From Ohtaekwangia sp. (GTDB lineage: Bacteria; Bacteroidota; Bacteroidia; Cytophagales; Cyclobacteriaceae), in NCBI GenBank assembly GCA_021155195.1, contig JAJNPV010000049.1, forward strand, positions 1 to 64,000: a stretch of DNA of 64,000 nt. Reading direction: 5' to 3'. Within the stretch, counting starts at the first letter, position 1; every line of letters begins with the position of its first letter. A program made the translations under genes and the position numbers. This document shows, one piece after another, positions 34,094-42,997 of the stretch. The notes under the pieces were generated by a model, which worked only from the letters and a program-made list of their open reading frames with translations, was not told the origin of the DNA and ran no database searches.

Positions 34094-34468
34094 CTATTTT
34101 AGTCTGTCACCAAAGAATTTCACCCAATCACCATGATCGACACGGTGATAATTTGCCCCACTTTCAAAGAGGAAAATACCAACGGATGAATTTTTAACTT
34201 TAACATCTACATAAAAGTATCCTGCACCCATTTCGATATTGAAAATTTCTTTCGCAACATCGGCATCACTAATCTTCATCACCTCTATAAGAATTTTACT
34301 GGTTGCTGAGTTTGATTTTACAGCACACGGATAATCGGCAAGAGCAAAAAGATCGTAACCAGGCAACCAAAGACTATATTTATAATCGAGTGCCGGCTTG
34401 AACATTTCGTAAAGTTTCATTCCACGCCTAAGCGACCCGTAAAAGCCATACGTTAAGTTTTCATTCAT
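34094..34468 (-). CDS. Gamma-glutamylcyclotransferase-like (AIG2) protein
   Basis: 124 residues, the size of a single GGCT domain. The N-terminal YGSLRRGMKL forms the substrate-binding loop and the Glu in NIEMGAGY matches the catalytic position. Relatives release 5-oxoproline from gamma-glutamyl amino acids or reverse protein crosslinks; the substrate is not readable here. Single gene between the E1 and alanine dehydrogenase genes. Confidence 0.82.
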   Translation of the reverse strand: MNENLTYGFYGSLRRGMKLYEMFKPALDYKYSLWLPGYDLFALADYPCAVKSNSATSKILIEVMKISDADVAKEIFNIEMGAGYFYVDVKVKNSSVGIFLFESGANYHRVDHGDWVKFFGDRLK

Positions 34469-34588
34469 AATATCAAAAAAAATAAAAACACCAGTTTCAA
34501 TCGTAGCCGAATACTATCTTTGCCCGAAAGTTTTAGGTTTCATCAAAAGCCTTTAATAGTCCAAATTGCTAAAATAAAATCAAATTAT

Positions 34589-35704
34589 ATGATCATTGGC
34601 GTTCCGAAAGAAATCAAGAATAATGAAAATCGTGTTGCTCTAACCCCTGCTGGTGCCCAGGAGTTTGTTCGTAAAGGACACACAGTATATGTGCAAACCA
34701 AAGCCGGAGAGGGAAGTGGTTTTAATGATGATGAATATCTTGGTGCAGGCGCAAAAATTCTTCCTACCGCAAATGAAGTTTTCGCTATTGCGGAAATGAT
34801 CATTAAAGTAAAAGAGCCGATTGAACAAGAATACTCTCTGATCAAAAAAGATCAGCTGGTATTCACCTATTTCCACTTTGCATCTTACGAACCATTGGCG
34901 CATGCCATGATTAAAACAGGAGCAATTTGCTTGGCCTACGAAACCGTTGAAAAACCTGACAGAAGTTTACCCTTGCTTGTGCCCATGTCTGAAGTAGCAG
35001 GACGCATGGCGATACAGGAAGGTGCCAAGTATCTAGAAAAACCATTAAAGGGACGAGGAATTTTATTAGGTGGTGTGCCCGGAGTAATGCCTGCTAAAGT
35101 GTTGATTTTAGGAGGTGGAGTTGTAGGGACCAACGCAGCTAAAATTGCTGCCGGTATGGGTGCCGATGTAATTATTACCGATGTTAATTTAAATCGACTT
35201 CGCTACCTGGATGATGTAATGCCAAAAAATGTTCATACCATGGCTTCCAATGATTATGTGTTGCGCGAGCTTGTTAAGACAAGTGATTTGATTGTTGGTG
35301 GTGTTTTAATTCCGGGTGCTAAAGCTCCCAAGTTAATTACGCGCGATATGCTAAAAACAATGCGTCCTGGCACTGTGCTGGTTGATGTGGCCGTAGATCA
35401 GGGCGGTTGTATTGAAACGTGCAAACCAACAACACACGAAGATCCTACTTACATTATTGATGACATTGTTCATTATTGTGTGGCCAACATGCCTGGTGCG
35501 GTACCTTATACATCAACGTTGGCACTCACCAATGCAACCCTTCCCTATGCATTAAAACTTGCTAATCATGGATGGAAAAAAGCATGTAAAGAAAATGAAG
35601 ATCTTCAGAAGGGGTTAAACGTTGTGCATGGAAAGGTGGTTTATAAAGCAGTAGCCGATTCGTTTAATCTTCCATACGTAGATGTAAAAGAAGTTATTGG
35701 TTGA
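34589..35704 (+). CDS. ald: Alanine dehydrogenase
   Basis: 371 residues from ATG 34589 (MIIGVPKEIKNNENRVALTPAG, the family's start; 23 upstream codons are discarded). Motifs: substrate-binding Arg15 and Lys in YVQTKAGEGSGF-like loop, NAD-binding Rossmann GGGVVGTNAAKIAAGMGA, and VDVAVDQGGCIET. The enzyme interconverts alanine and pyruvate with NAD, linking amino acid and carbon metabolism. Single gene, with a bidirectional terminator 20 bases downstream. Confidence 0.96.
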   Translation: MIIGVPKEIKNNENRVALTPAGAQEFVRKGHTVYVQTKAGEGSGFNDDEYLGAGAKILPTANEVFAIAEMIIKVKEPIEQEYSLIKKDQLVFTYFHFASYEPLAHAMIKTGAICLAYETVEKPDRSLPLLVPMSEVAGRMAIQEGAKYLEKPLKGRGILLGGVPGVMPAKVLILGGGVVGTNAAKIAAGMGADVIITDVNLNRLRYLDDVMPKNVHTMASNDYVLRELVKTSDLIVGGVLIPGAKAPKLITRDMLKTMRPGTVLVDVAVDQGGCIETCKPTTHEDPTYIIDDIVHYCVANMPGAVPYTSTLALTNATLPYALKLANHGWKKACKENEDLQKGLNVVHGKVVYKAVADSFNLPYVDVKEVIG

Positions 35705-35720
35705 AATTCGTAAGCAGAAT

Positions 35721-35754
35721 AAAAAAACCTTCTCAATTATGGGAAGGTTTTTTT
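35721..35754. terminator. Bidirectional terminator
   Basis: aaaaaaaccttc and gaaggttttttt form a 12 bp stem with A-run and T-run, usable by both the ald gene and the convergent HsdR_N-type gene, whose stop lies in the 3' arm. Confidence 0.8.
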
Positions 35755-36199
35755 ATTCAAAAGCCGGAAAGGATTCCATAAATTTCACTTCACTCCCCTC
35801 TTCTTTACTTGCCTCAAAGCAATATTGCACCATACCATTTGTAACGGCAACATATCGGGCGCCAATAGTCATGTTGTAAACTGCCACCTGGTTAAAGGCT
35901 TTTTGAGTCAACTTAATTTCAGGGGCCTTACACTCGATTAACATCCATGGTTTCCCAAAGCGATTATGAATTACTATGTCTGATCTTTTTTGAAGCTTAT
36001 TATAGGTGAGACTACTTTCAACCCTGAAAAGGGATTTTGGATATTTAAAATGATCAATCAGATAGTGAACAAAGTGTTGACGAACCCATTCTTCGGGGGT
36101 TAGTACAATATACTTCTTCCTGATGACGTCAAAAATCAATACTTTTCCGCCTTCTTTACGTAGGACAAGTTTAAAATCAGGAAGGTTTAATTTGTACAT
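35753..36199 (-). CDS. Stand-alone HsdR N-terminal-type (PD-(D/E)XK) protein
   Basis: 148 residues. The domain matches the N-terminal nuclease domain of type I restriction enzymes: RSDIVIHNRFGKPWMLIECKAP carries the D and ExK nuclease residues. No methylase, specificity or helicase part is adjacent, and this single-domain form is common in Bacteroidota as an orphan. A general nucleic-acid role is likely; defence is unproven. Confidence 0.85.
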   Translation of the reverse strand: MYKLNLPDFKLVLRKEGGKVLIFDVIRKKYIVLTPEEWVRQHFVHYLIDHFKYPKSLFRVESSLTYNKLQKRSDIVIHNRFGKPWMLIECKAPEIKLTQKAFNQVAVYNMTIGARYVAVTNGMVQYCFEASKEEGSEVKFMESFPAFE

Positions 36200-36313
36200 C
36201 CGTTAAAAATAGATAAATAGTGGTTATGAAATGAGCATGATCAACAATCACCAACAGAAGAGTGAATATAGTCTATGCGAATTCCATGCGACCCTTAAAA
36301 AATCAATATACAC

Positions 36314-37084
36314 ATGAAAACAAAACAAGAAATCGTAGAAAATTGGCTACCGCGTTATACAGGCGTAAAACTTGAAGATTTTGGCAAATATATTCTACTT
36401 ACCAACTTTGATAATTACGTAAAGAAATTTGCAGAGTGGAATAATGTGGAAGTTCAAGGTATGGACAGGGCCATGAGAAGTGCTACCTCGGGTGGCATTA
36501 CCATTATTAATTTCGGAATGGGAAGCCCCAATGCTGCCACTATCGTTGATTGTTTAACAGCGATACAACCCGAAGCATGCTTGTTTTTAGGAAAGTGTGG
36601 CGGCTTGAAAAAAAAGAATGATTTAGGTGATTTTATTCTACCAATTGCAGCCATACGTGGTGAAGGAACATCCAATGACTACTTTCCACCTGAAGTGCCG
36701 GCACTTCCTGCTTTTGCTTTGCAGAAAGCTATCTCAACCACCATTCGGGATAACAATCAGGACTATTGGACGGGAACTGTTTACACTACTAACCGAAGAG
36801 TTTGGGAATGGGACGAAGATTTTAAAGAGTACTTAAGGAAAGTTAGAGCCATGGCTATTGATATGGAAACAGCTACCATTTTTTCAACTGCCTTTTACAA
36901 TGAAATCCCAGCGGGTGCCATCCTGTTAGTATCCGACCAACCGATGATTGTAGATGGCATTAAAACCGAAACCAGCGATAAGGTTGTTACTACTTCCTTC
37001 GTTGACTTGCACGTAAAGATTGGAATTGAATCGCTAAAACAACTTATCAATAAGGGATTGACTGTAAAGCATCTCCAATATTGA
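36314..37084 (+). CDS. amn: AMP nucleosidase
   Basis: 256 residues, the short Bacteroidota form. Motifs: FLGKCGGLKKKNDLGDFILP (phosphorylase-family active-site region) and MAIDMETATIFS with the nucleobase Asp in VSDQP. It hydrolyses AMP to adenine and ribose 5-phosphate. The ATG follows an A-rich leader; the gene converges with the MFS gene with no spacer. Confidence 0.93.
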   Translation: MKTKQEIVENWLPRYTGVKLEDFGKYILLTNFDNYVKKFAEWNNVEVQGMDRAMRSATSGGITIINFGMGSPNAATIVDCLTAIQPEACLFLGKCGGLKKKNDLGDFILPIAAIRGEGTSNDYFPPEVPALPAFALQKAISTTIRDNNQDYWTGTVYTTNRRVWEWDEDFKEYLRKVRAMAIDMETATIFSTAFYNEIPAGAILLVSDQPMIVDGIKTETSDKVVTTSFVDLHVKIGIESLKQLINKGLTVKHLQY

Positions 37085-38413
37085 TCAGGCTTTCAATCGT
37101 GTATCATACTTCCTGGCTCGCATTAATGCTGCTAAACCAAGAACAAAAAATACGATTAGCATCAATACAGAATTTTTCATTCCAAAGAGTTCGTCAATAA
37201 AGCCGAACGTAAAGATTCCTATAACGATGGCAATCTTTTCTGTTACATCATAGAAACTGAAGAATGAGGCTGTGTCCTTTGTTTCGGGCATTAACTTACT
37301 ATACGTACTACGGCTTAATGATTGAATCCCTCCCATCACTAATCCAACCGCTATTGCCAACCCGTAAAAGTAATATTCAACATTAACACCGCCCTCTTTC
37401 AGAGAAGCTACTTCATAAGCGGTAATACAAACCAAAATCCAAAAAAATACTACACCCATTAAAACAAGTATGTTCCCAATTTTACCGGATAGGTATGACA
37501 TCAGCATAGCGCCCGGAATGGCCACCAATTGAATCAGCACAACAGTGATTATAAGCTTGTCATCAGGCAACCCCAACATCTGGCTTCCAAACAAGGTTGC
37601 CGCTAACATAACCGTTTGCACACCCATGCTATAACAAAAGAAGGCAACCAAAAACCATTTTAGTAGTCGCATTTCTTTTACCTGATCCCATACCTTTTTC
37701 AATTCAACAAAGCCTGATCGAAGAATCTCTCCAAAGGGTTTTGTTTGAGGTGGTTTGTTGTTAGGTAGATGCACAAAAGTTATCTGTGCAAAACCGATCC
37801 ACCAAAGGCCAACTAAAAGAAATGTGTAACGCGGACCCGAAGTTTGATCACCCTTGGCTGAGAAGTAAAGTACCAAACCAAAACCAATTAATTGCAGCAA
37901 AACACTGCCAGCATATCCCATTGAAAATCCCCTCGCACTTATCCAATCTCTATCTTCTCGATCTGCAATCTCAGGTAGATAAGAGTTATAAAAGACCAAA
38001 CTTCCCACATACCCGATGGCCGCTAAAACAAAACACCCTACACCCAATAAGACATTTGGTTGCGGTCCCTTAAACAAGAAGAGTCCCATACAAGCAACAC
38101 CTCCTAAATAACAGAAGAATTTCATGAAATTCTTCTTGTTACCACGAGAGTCAGCGATAGAAGATAAAATAGGCAACAGAATAGCAATTGCCAGATAGGC
38201 TGCAGCCAGTGAGTAATCGTATAGAGAGGTATTCTTAAAAGTTCTACCTAATAAGGGCACTGAGTTTTCTCCGTAAGCAGATTTTGTGATTCCTGCAAAA
38301 TAAATTGGAAAGAAAGTAGTGGTAATAACAAGGTTGTAAACTGAATTGGCCCAGTCATACATGCACCAGGCGTTAATTGTTTTGCGACTATGAAGAATTT
38401 GAGTTGTGTTCAT
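37085..38413 (-). CDS. MFS transporter, UMF1/Atg22-like
   Basis: 442 residues from ATG 38413 (MNTTQILHSRKTINAWCMYDWANS). The N-terminal WCMYDWANSVYNLVI motif and about 12 membrane segments mark the UMF1 family; substrate unknown. The start codon follows the T-run of a terminator directly, which leaves no normal leader, so the real start may be elsewhere or the gene may depend on a promoter inside the hairpin region. Confidence 0.9.
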   Translation of the reverse strand: MNTTQILHSRKTINAWCMYDWANSVYNLVITTTFFPIYFAGITKSAYGENSVPLLGRTFKNTSLYDYSLAAAYLAIAILLPILSSIADSRGNKKNFMKFFCYLGGVACMGLFLFKGPQPNVLLGVGCFVLAAIGYVGSLVFYNSYLPEIADREDRDWISARGFSMGYAGSVLLQLIGFGLVLYFSAKGDQTSGPRYTFLLVGLWWIGFAQITFVHLPNNKPPQTKPFGEILRSGFVELKKVWDQVKEMRLLKWFLVAFFCYSMGVQTVMLAATLFGSQMLGLPDDKLIITVVLIQLVAIPGAMLMSYLSGKIGNILVLMGVVFFWILVCITAYEVASLKEGGVNVEYYFYGLAIAVGLVMGGIQSLSRSTYSKLMPETKDTASFFSFYDVTEKIAIVIGIFTFGFIDELFGMKNSVLMLIVFFVLGLAALMRARKYDTRLKA

Positions 38414-38447
38414 AAAAAAATAGCCTTCCAAATTAATGGAAGGCTAC
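38407..38447 (-). terminator. Terminator of the ExbB/ExbD operon
   Basis: Stem tagccttcc / ggaaggcta with a short loop, followed on the - strand by a run of seven T. It ends the ExbD transcript and abuts the MFS start codon. Confidence 0.8.
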
Positions 38448-38470
38448 TGTATTACCATGAAATTAAATAC

Positions 38471-38938
38471 TTATTGATTTTTATCCTTATCCTCTAAGGT
38501 AGAATAAAGCAATTTCCGAGCATTTGCCTTTCGCAATTCACTTTCTACATCTGAAATGATTCCGCGTTTGGCATCCTGATCAACTTTGAGAGATACGGTA
38601 AGTTGATCACGCTCCACTTCTTCCAGCTTTGATTTCTGTTCATTCACCCAGCGGATAATATCCTTTGTGTCAATAAAAACATCATCAGCCTGAATCTTTG
38701 GCTCTTTACCATATTGTGCAGACTTATTAGGTTCACCAATGTATAAGTTAGTTACCAAAGACTTGCGCATTAACTTTCTCAACTGGGTAGCTTTTGGGAT
38801 TTGCTGCTTTACCTCAATGGAAGTCTTTCTCAATTCTGTTGTTACCATGAAAAAGAACAACAACATGAAAACCACATCGGGCATGGAGGAAGTAGGAATA
38901 TCCTGCTTTACGTTTGTCTTCTTTTTAAATTTTGACAT
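38471..38938 (-). CDS. ExbD/TolR-family protein (second)
   Basis: 155 residues. One membrane helix near the N-terminus (about 18-38) with the proton-path Asp in MPDVVFMLLFFFMVT, then a periplasmic domain with helical C-terminus. It acts with ExbB in proton-driven energy transduction to the outer membrane. Last gene of a four-gene operon, 8 bases after the previous ExbD. Confidence 0.92.
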   Translation of the reverse strand: MSKFKKKTNVKQDIPTSSMPDVVFMLLFFFMVTTELRKTSIEVKQQIPKATQLRKLMRKSLVTNLYIGEPNKSAQYGKEPKIQADDVFIDTKDIIRWVNEQKSKLEEVERDQLTVSLKVDQDAKRGIISDVESELRKANARKLLYSTLEDKDKNQ

Positions 38939-38946
38939 AGCTTTCT

Positions 38947-39507
38947 TTAGTTACCACCTGCTTTGGTAGGGTCTGCAATAGAAATATTTAACGGAATACC
39001 TGCCCGTCCCTTATCATAAATCACTTTATTTTCAGGAATGGACAAATCAGATGCGGCCTCTCTAAACTTTTCGTTTGAAACTCCCGCTTGTTCAGCATAA
39101 ATATCATAGTAAGCTGCCTGGATAATATCCAACAGTTGAATGAATCTTTTATGACTGGTACCCCGGTCTGTTTTAAACGAAACAATTGCCTTTTCCGGAT
39201 TGTCGGAACTAGCAGGGTCGCGGCCATTATTTAATACAAAGGCTTTGATCTCATCTTTCAGATTACGAATATCTTCCCTCGGCTCTCCTTCAACCAATAA
39301 GGCATCAGAAGAGTTAAGCTGAATCTTGAACATATTGCGTTCCTGAATTTTCACATCTTCCGGAGGCGTAGCCTCCGGTGGTGGCGGTAATGCAATGCTA
39401 AGACCCCGATTGTTAGGCATAGTAGTCGTAACCAGAAAGAATGTAAGCAACAGGAAGGCGATATCCGCCATCGATGCATTCGGTATTTCTGGTGTGGAAC
39501 GTGCCAT
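38947..39507 (-). CDS. ExbD/TolR-family protein (first)
   Basis: 186 residues. N-terminal membrane helix with Asp in MADIAFLLLTFFLVT, Pro-rich linker (LPPPPEATPPEDV), and a periplasmic domain. Two ExbD copies with one ExbB is a common Bacteroidota arrangement, where they serve TonB systems. Its start overlaps the stop of the small membrane gene upstream by one base. Confidence 0.93.
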   Translation of the reverse strand: MARSTPEIPNASMADIAFLLLTFFLVTTTMPNNRGLSIALPPPPEATPPEDVKIQERNMFKIQLNSSDALLVEGEPREDIRNLKDEIKAFVLNNGRDPASSDNPEKAIVSFKTDRGTSHKRFIQLLDIIQAAYYDIYAEQAGVSNEKFREAASDLSIPENKVIYDKGRAGIPLNISIADPTKAGGN

Positions 39508-39830
39508 TATTTAAGTATTTTGTTAATCTCTGAAAAAATAACACCCACCGCAGCAACAACAAACACCAGATAGAACATGATTAATCCGGCTCCAATAAAT
39601 TTGGAAGCCCCGGCATTAACACCCGATGCAGCTGCCCGTGTAGAAACCTCATCTCCTGAAAGCACATAAGCAATCACGAAGACAACAACCAGCGCGCCTA
39701 TGGCCGCCAGTGATTTAAGTAATCCCGCAGGGGACTTTAAGGCATTTACCAGAGGAAGCACAATTGCCGCTGCAACAGCCACAATTAAAAATGCATACCC
39801 TGCGTAAAGTCCAATATCCATACTTTCCAT
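39507..39830 (-). CDS. Small operon membrane protein of ExbB/ExbD cluster
   Basis: 107 residues with three hydrophobic segments (about 8-32, 40-60, 77-103). It belongs to the ExbB-ExbD operon of Bacteroidota, where a gene of this size usually sits between ExbB and the ExbD genes; function not established. It has one-base overlap with the next gene. Confidence 0.75.
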   Translation of the reverse strand: MESMDIGLYAGYAFLIVAVAAAIVLPLVNALKSPAGLLKSLAAIGALVVVFVIAYVLSGDEVSTRAAASGVNAGASKFIGAGLIMFYLVFVVAAVGVIFSEINKILK

Positions 39831-39837
39831 CAGCTTT

Positions 39838-40632
39838 CTATTTAGATAGTTTATGCTTAACCAAGATATCTACTAAACTGATAGAAGCATCTTCCATCGC
39901 GTTTACTAAGCTATCAATTTTAGAAACTAAGTAATTGTAAAGTGTCTGAAGAACCATACCCACAATCAAACCACCTACTGTTGTAATCAAGGCTGTTTTC
40001 ATACCACCCGCAACAACCTGAGGTGAAATATCACCGGCTGCTTCAATCGCGTCAAAGGCATTCACCATCCCGATTACTGTTCCAAAGAATCCAAGCATTG
40101 GCCCGAGTGAAATGAACAATGAAACCCAGATCAGACCTTTCTCTAATCGAGCCATCTCAACACCACCATAAGAAACAATTGATTTCTCAACCATTTCAAT
40201 TCCTTCTGAAGAACGCATAAGACCTTGTGTAAAAATGGATGCCACAGGTCCTTTCGTATTTTTTGTTACATCTTTAGCTGCTTCAATTCCGCCCTTTGCT
40301 AAGGCATCTTCAATTTGACCTAACAATTTTTTTGTGTTTGTAGTTGCCAAATTAAGAGTAATGATACGCTCAATAGAAATAGCCAAACCTAAAATCAAAC
40401 AGATAAGGATAGGCCACATAAACGGAGGTCCACCTTCAATAAACTTATCTTTTATTTGTTGATGGAAGCCAGCAGACTCTTCTTCCATTGCCGCATCGGC
40501 AACTGGTTCATCAACAACAGGTGCTACTTCTTCTGTTGCTGGGGCTACAGTAGTTGTATCCTGTGCGTAAGTTTTAGAGGCACCAAAAGCGAGCACCCCA
40601 GTTAGAGCTAAAATCGAGACTAGTTTTTTCAT
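39838..40632 (-). CDS. MotA/TolQ/ExbB proton channel protein
   Basis: 264 residues. Unlike E. coli ExbB it begins with a signal peptide (ending GASKTYAQ) and an acidic/Pro-rich linker (about 25-50), followed by three membrane helices and a MotA/ExbB core (LGFFGTVIGMVNAFD, TTVGGLIVGMVLQTLYN). First gene of the operon. A Bacteroidota-type promoter lies about 30-60 bp upstream. Confidence 0.93.
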   Translation of the reverse strand: MKKLVSILALTGVLAFGASKTYAQDTTTVAPATEEVAPVVDEPVADAAMEEESAGFHQQIKDKFIEGGPPFMWPILICLILGLAISIERIITLNLATTNTKKLLGQIEDALAKGGIEAAKDVTKNTKGPVASIFTQGLMRSSEGIEMVEKSIVSYGGVEMARLEKGLIWVSLFISLGPMLGFFGTVIGMVNAFDAIEAAGDISPQVVAGGMKTALITTVGGLIVGMVLQTLYNYLVSKIDSLVNAMEDASISLVDILVKHKLSK

Positions 40633-40942
40633 GGTTTAAGGTTTAGTAATACTTGAAGTGGCCAAATTTAAAGGTTTTGATCAATCACAAACAAGCATTT
40701 GAAAAAAAAACTATAATTCTATTCTGTAGTTTTCCTCTTTCTGCCATAGAATTCCAAATATGTCCGTTAGTCACGGAAAATTTAATTTTGTTTGGAGATT
40801 AAAAACATTGTTTTCTTCAGAAATGAACTAATCGCTGCCTTTGATTGACACATATTAATCTTTTTCTTTGGGGACTTTTTTGAAAGAGCCTTGGGAAGTT
40901 AAATCCTGAAGGAAATCGCGGGGAAAGAAATGTTAAGTTTTA
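40633..40942. other. Intergenic space before tRNA-Ser
   Basis: 310 bp between the divergent ExbB gene and the tRNA. Only the ExbB promoter is convincing; no tRNA promoter or other element is clear. Confidence 0.5.
40663..40691 (-). promoter_or_regulatory. Candidate Bacteroidota promoter of the ExbB operon
   Basis: Read on the - strand, a TTTG element precedes TAAATTTG (complement of 40663-40670) at about 18 bases, matching the phylum's TTTG/TAnnTTTG consensus. The spacing to the ATG is about 30 bases. Confidence 0.5.
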
Positions 40943-41032
40943 GGAGAGGTGTCCGAGTGGTTGAAGGAGCACGCCTGGAAAGTGTGTATGCTCGAAAGGG
41001 TATCGCGGGTTCGAATCCCGCCCTCTCCGCCA
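40943..41032 (+). tRNA. tRNA-Ser (GGA)
   Basis: The 7 bp acceptor ggagagg pairs with cctctcc, followed by g and a coded CCA. D-loop, anticodon region cctGGAaagt, long variable arm and T-arm gggttcgaatccc are all present. The long variable arm and GGA anticodon indicate serine (UCC/UCU codons). Confidence 0.96.
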
Positions 41033-41108
41033 AACTACGCTAAAGCTTCGTTTGGCTGGCCAACTAAAAATTGGGTGACAAACACCAAGTCAACTGAATC
41101 TCTTTGTA

Positions 41109-42167
41109 TCAACTAATCTCACCTGCAACGGGTGAGTTGATCAATTGCTTACATTTCTCAACTCCAAATTCACCCAATAATACCATCAGTTTAGTAACTG
41201 CGGCTTCCATAGTCATATCACCCCCACTAATCACTCCTATTTCCGTAAGCGACTTGCTGGTTTCATACTTACCTTGCACAACCATTCCCCCAGGGCACTG
41301 CGAAATATTCAAAATCAGCACACCTTGATCGATAGCTTCTTTCAAGCTTGCTATAAACCAATCTACAGAAGGAGCATTGCCAGAACCATAGGTTTCTAAG
41401 ATCAATGCCTTTAACCCTTCTGTTTTCAAAACGGCATCCACTGTTCGTTTATCAATACCTGGAAATAATTTTAGTACTGAAATACGAGTATCAAATTTCT
41501 TAAACAGTTTAAGCTCCTTGCTCACTTGATTTCGGATGGCTGGATAATTATAATCTATTTTAACTCCCGCTTTAGCAAGTGTGGGATAATTCTCAGACTT
41601 AAAAGCATCGAAATGCATGCTCTCTACTTTTTTTGATCTGTTTCCACGTAATAACTCATAATCAAAATAAATGCATACTTCTGGTACCAGCGGTTTACCA
41701 TCTGCTTTCGCGGAAGCGATCTCAAGTGCCGTAATTAAATTTTCACGCGCATCAGACCTTGGCTCTCGTATTGGTAATTGTGCTCCCGTAAAAATCACTG
41801 GCTTTGCTAAATCAGGAAGCATAAAACTTATCGCGGAAGCAGTAAAGGCCATTGTGTCTGTTCCATGCAACACCACAAACCCATCCTGATCATTGTAATG
41901 TTCAAAAATTATTTCACCAATTGTTTGCCAATGCTCTGGTTGAATATTGGATGAGTCCACCGGGGTATTGAATGACACCACAGTTATATCGAGGAATAGA
42001 TTGCGCAACACCGGCAGTTGTTCCAGGATCAATGAGAAATCAAACGGAATTAAAACTCCTGTGTCATCATAGGTCATGCCAAGCGTTCCTCCTGTATAAA
42101 TAATCATTACCCGCGATTTTGCTTTTCCAGGCAAGGCCGTGTTGATATTTATCTTTTTATAGCTCAT
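41109..42167 (-). CDS. ansA: Type I L-asparaginase
   Basis: 352 residues. The nucleophile motif IYTGGTLGMTYD and the second Thr motif VVLHGTDTMAFTASAIS fit cytosolic type I asparaginases, which convert asparagine to aspartate and ammonia; no signal peptide is present, against the periplasmic type II enzyme. Its start overlaps the tatD-like stop by four bases, so the two are translationally coupled. Confidence 0.93.
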   Translation of the reverse strand: MSYKKININTALPGKAKSRVMIIYTGGTLGMTYDDTGVLIPFDFSLILEQLPVLRNLFLDITVVSFNTPVDSSNIQPEHWQTIGEIIFEHYNDQDGFVVLHGTDTMAFTASAISFMLPDLAKPVIFTGAQLPIREPRSDARENLITALEIASAKADGKPLVPEVCIYFDYELLRGNRSKKVESMHFDAFKSENYPTLAKAGVKIDYNYPAIRNQVSKELKLFKKFDTRISVLKLFPGIDKRTVDAVLKTEGLKALILETYGSGNAPSVDWFIASLKEAIDQGVLILNISQCPGGMVVQGKYETSKSLTEIGVISGGDMTMEAAVTKLMVLLGEFGVEKCKQLINSPVAGEIS

Positions 42168-42934
42168 GATTGTTTAAATAAACGAATTGCATTTGCAGTG
42201 GTAATGCTGCTTAACTCCTGCAACGTTACTTTTTTTAGCTCAGCAATTTTAGTCGCAATCAATGGAATATATTCAGGTGAATTGCGCTTGCCGCGATGTG
42301 GTACTGGCGCCAAATAAGGACTATCGGTTTCTAGCACCAGATTATCCAAGTCCAAATCAGGTATTACTTTATCAAGCCCTCCGTTTTTAAATGTGGCTAC
42401 ACCGCCAAGACCTAAATAAAATCCCATTGCAGTTATTTTCTTTGCTTGTTCGAACGAACCCGAAAAGCAGTGAAATACACCTTTCAGTTTTCCATCCAGC
42501 AAAGGTTCCAATAATTCAATCGTTTCATCAATAGACTCGCGACAATGAATCACTATAGGAAGATTAAACTTCTTTGCCCAACCAACCTGAATTCTAAATG
42601 CTTCCTTTTGTTGTTCCCAAAATGTCTTATCCCAATGCAAGTCGGTACCCATTTCGCCCACAGCTGCAAACTTTCTTTTTGAAAGCCATTCCTCCACTCT
42701 ATATAATTCCTTTTCAAAATCCTTTTTCACTGAACACGGATGAAGCCCCATCATAGAAATACATTGAGTTGGGTATCGCAGTTCTACTTCCAACATCAAA
42801 TCAATAGACGTATGATCAATGTTGGGCATATAGATTTTAGTAACTCCTTCATCTGAACACAGATTCAAGATATCGTGTCGATCCGTAGAAAATTCATCCA
42901 GATAAATATGAGCGTGTGTGTCAATCCAATTCAT
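42164..42934 (-). CDS. TatD-family metal-dependent hydrolase
   Basis: 256 residues. Metal-ligand motifs THAHIYLDEF, IVIHCRES, FHCFSG and LETDSPYLAP are in order. TatD-family enzymes are metal-dependent nucleases or deacylases. Cotranscribed with ansA; a hairpin precedes it. Confidence 0.92.
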   Translation of the reverse strand: MNWIDTHAHIYLDEFSTDRHDILNLCSDEGVTKIYMPNIDHTSIDLMLEVELRYPTQCISMMGLHPCSVKKDFEKELYRVEEWLSKRKFAAVGEMGTDLHWDKTFWEQQKEAFRIQVGWAKKFNLPIVIHCRESIDETIELLEPLLDGKLKGVFHCFSGSFEQAKKITAMGFYLGLGGVATFKNGGLDKVIPDLDLDNLVLETDSPYLAPVPHRGKRNSPEYIPLIATKIAELKKVTLQELSSITTANAIRLFKQS

Positions 42935-42948
42935 AAACCATTCTTAAA

Positions 42949-42979
42949 GCCTCTCCGCATCCTCTCCGTTGGAGAGGGC
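42949..42979. terminator. Hairpin between tatD-like and glycosyltransferase genes
   Basis: cctctcc / ggagagg with loop gtt, preceded by a further cctctcc. It resembles the dispersed 'tcctctcc' REP-like hairpins of the phylum and could terminate transcription; no T-run follows, so this is a weak call. Confidence 0.35.
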
Positions 42980-42997
42980 GACTGTTCATTAAATTCA

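Noticed and set aside
35753..36199. Type I restriction system
   Set aside because: Only the HsdR N-terminal domain is present; no helicase, methylase or specificity gene is adjacent.
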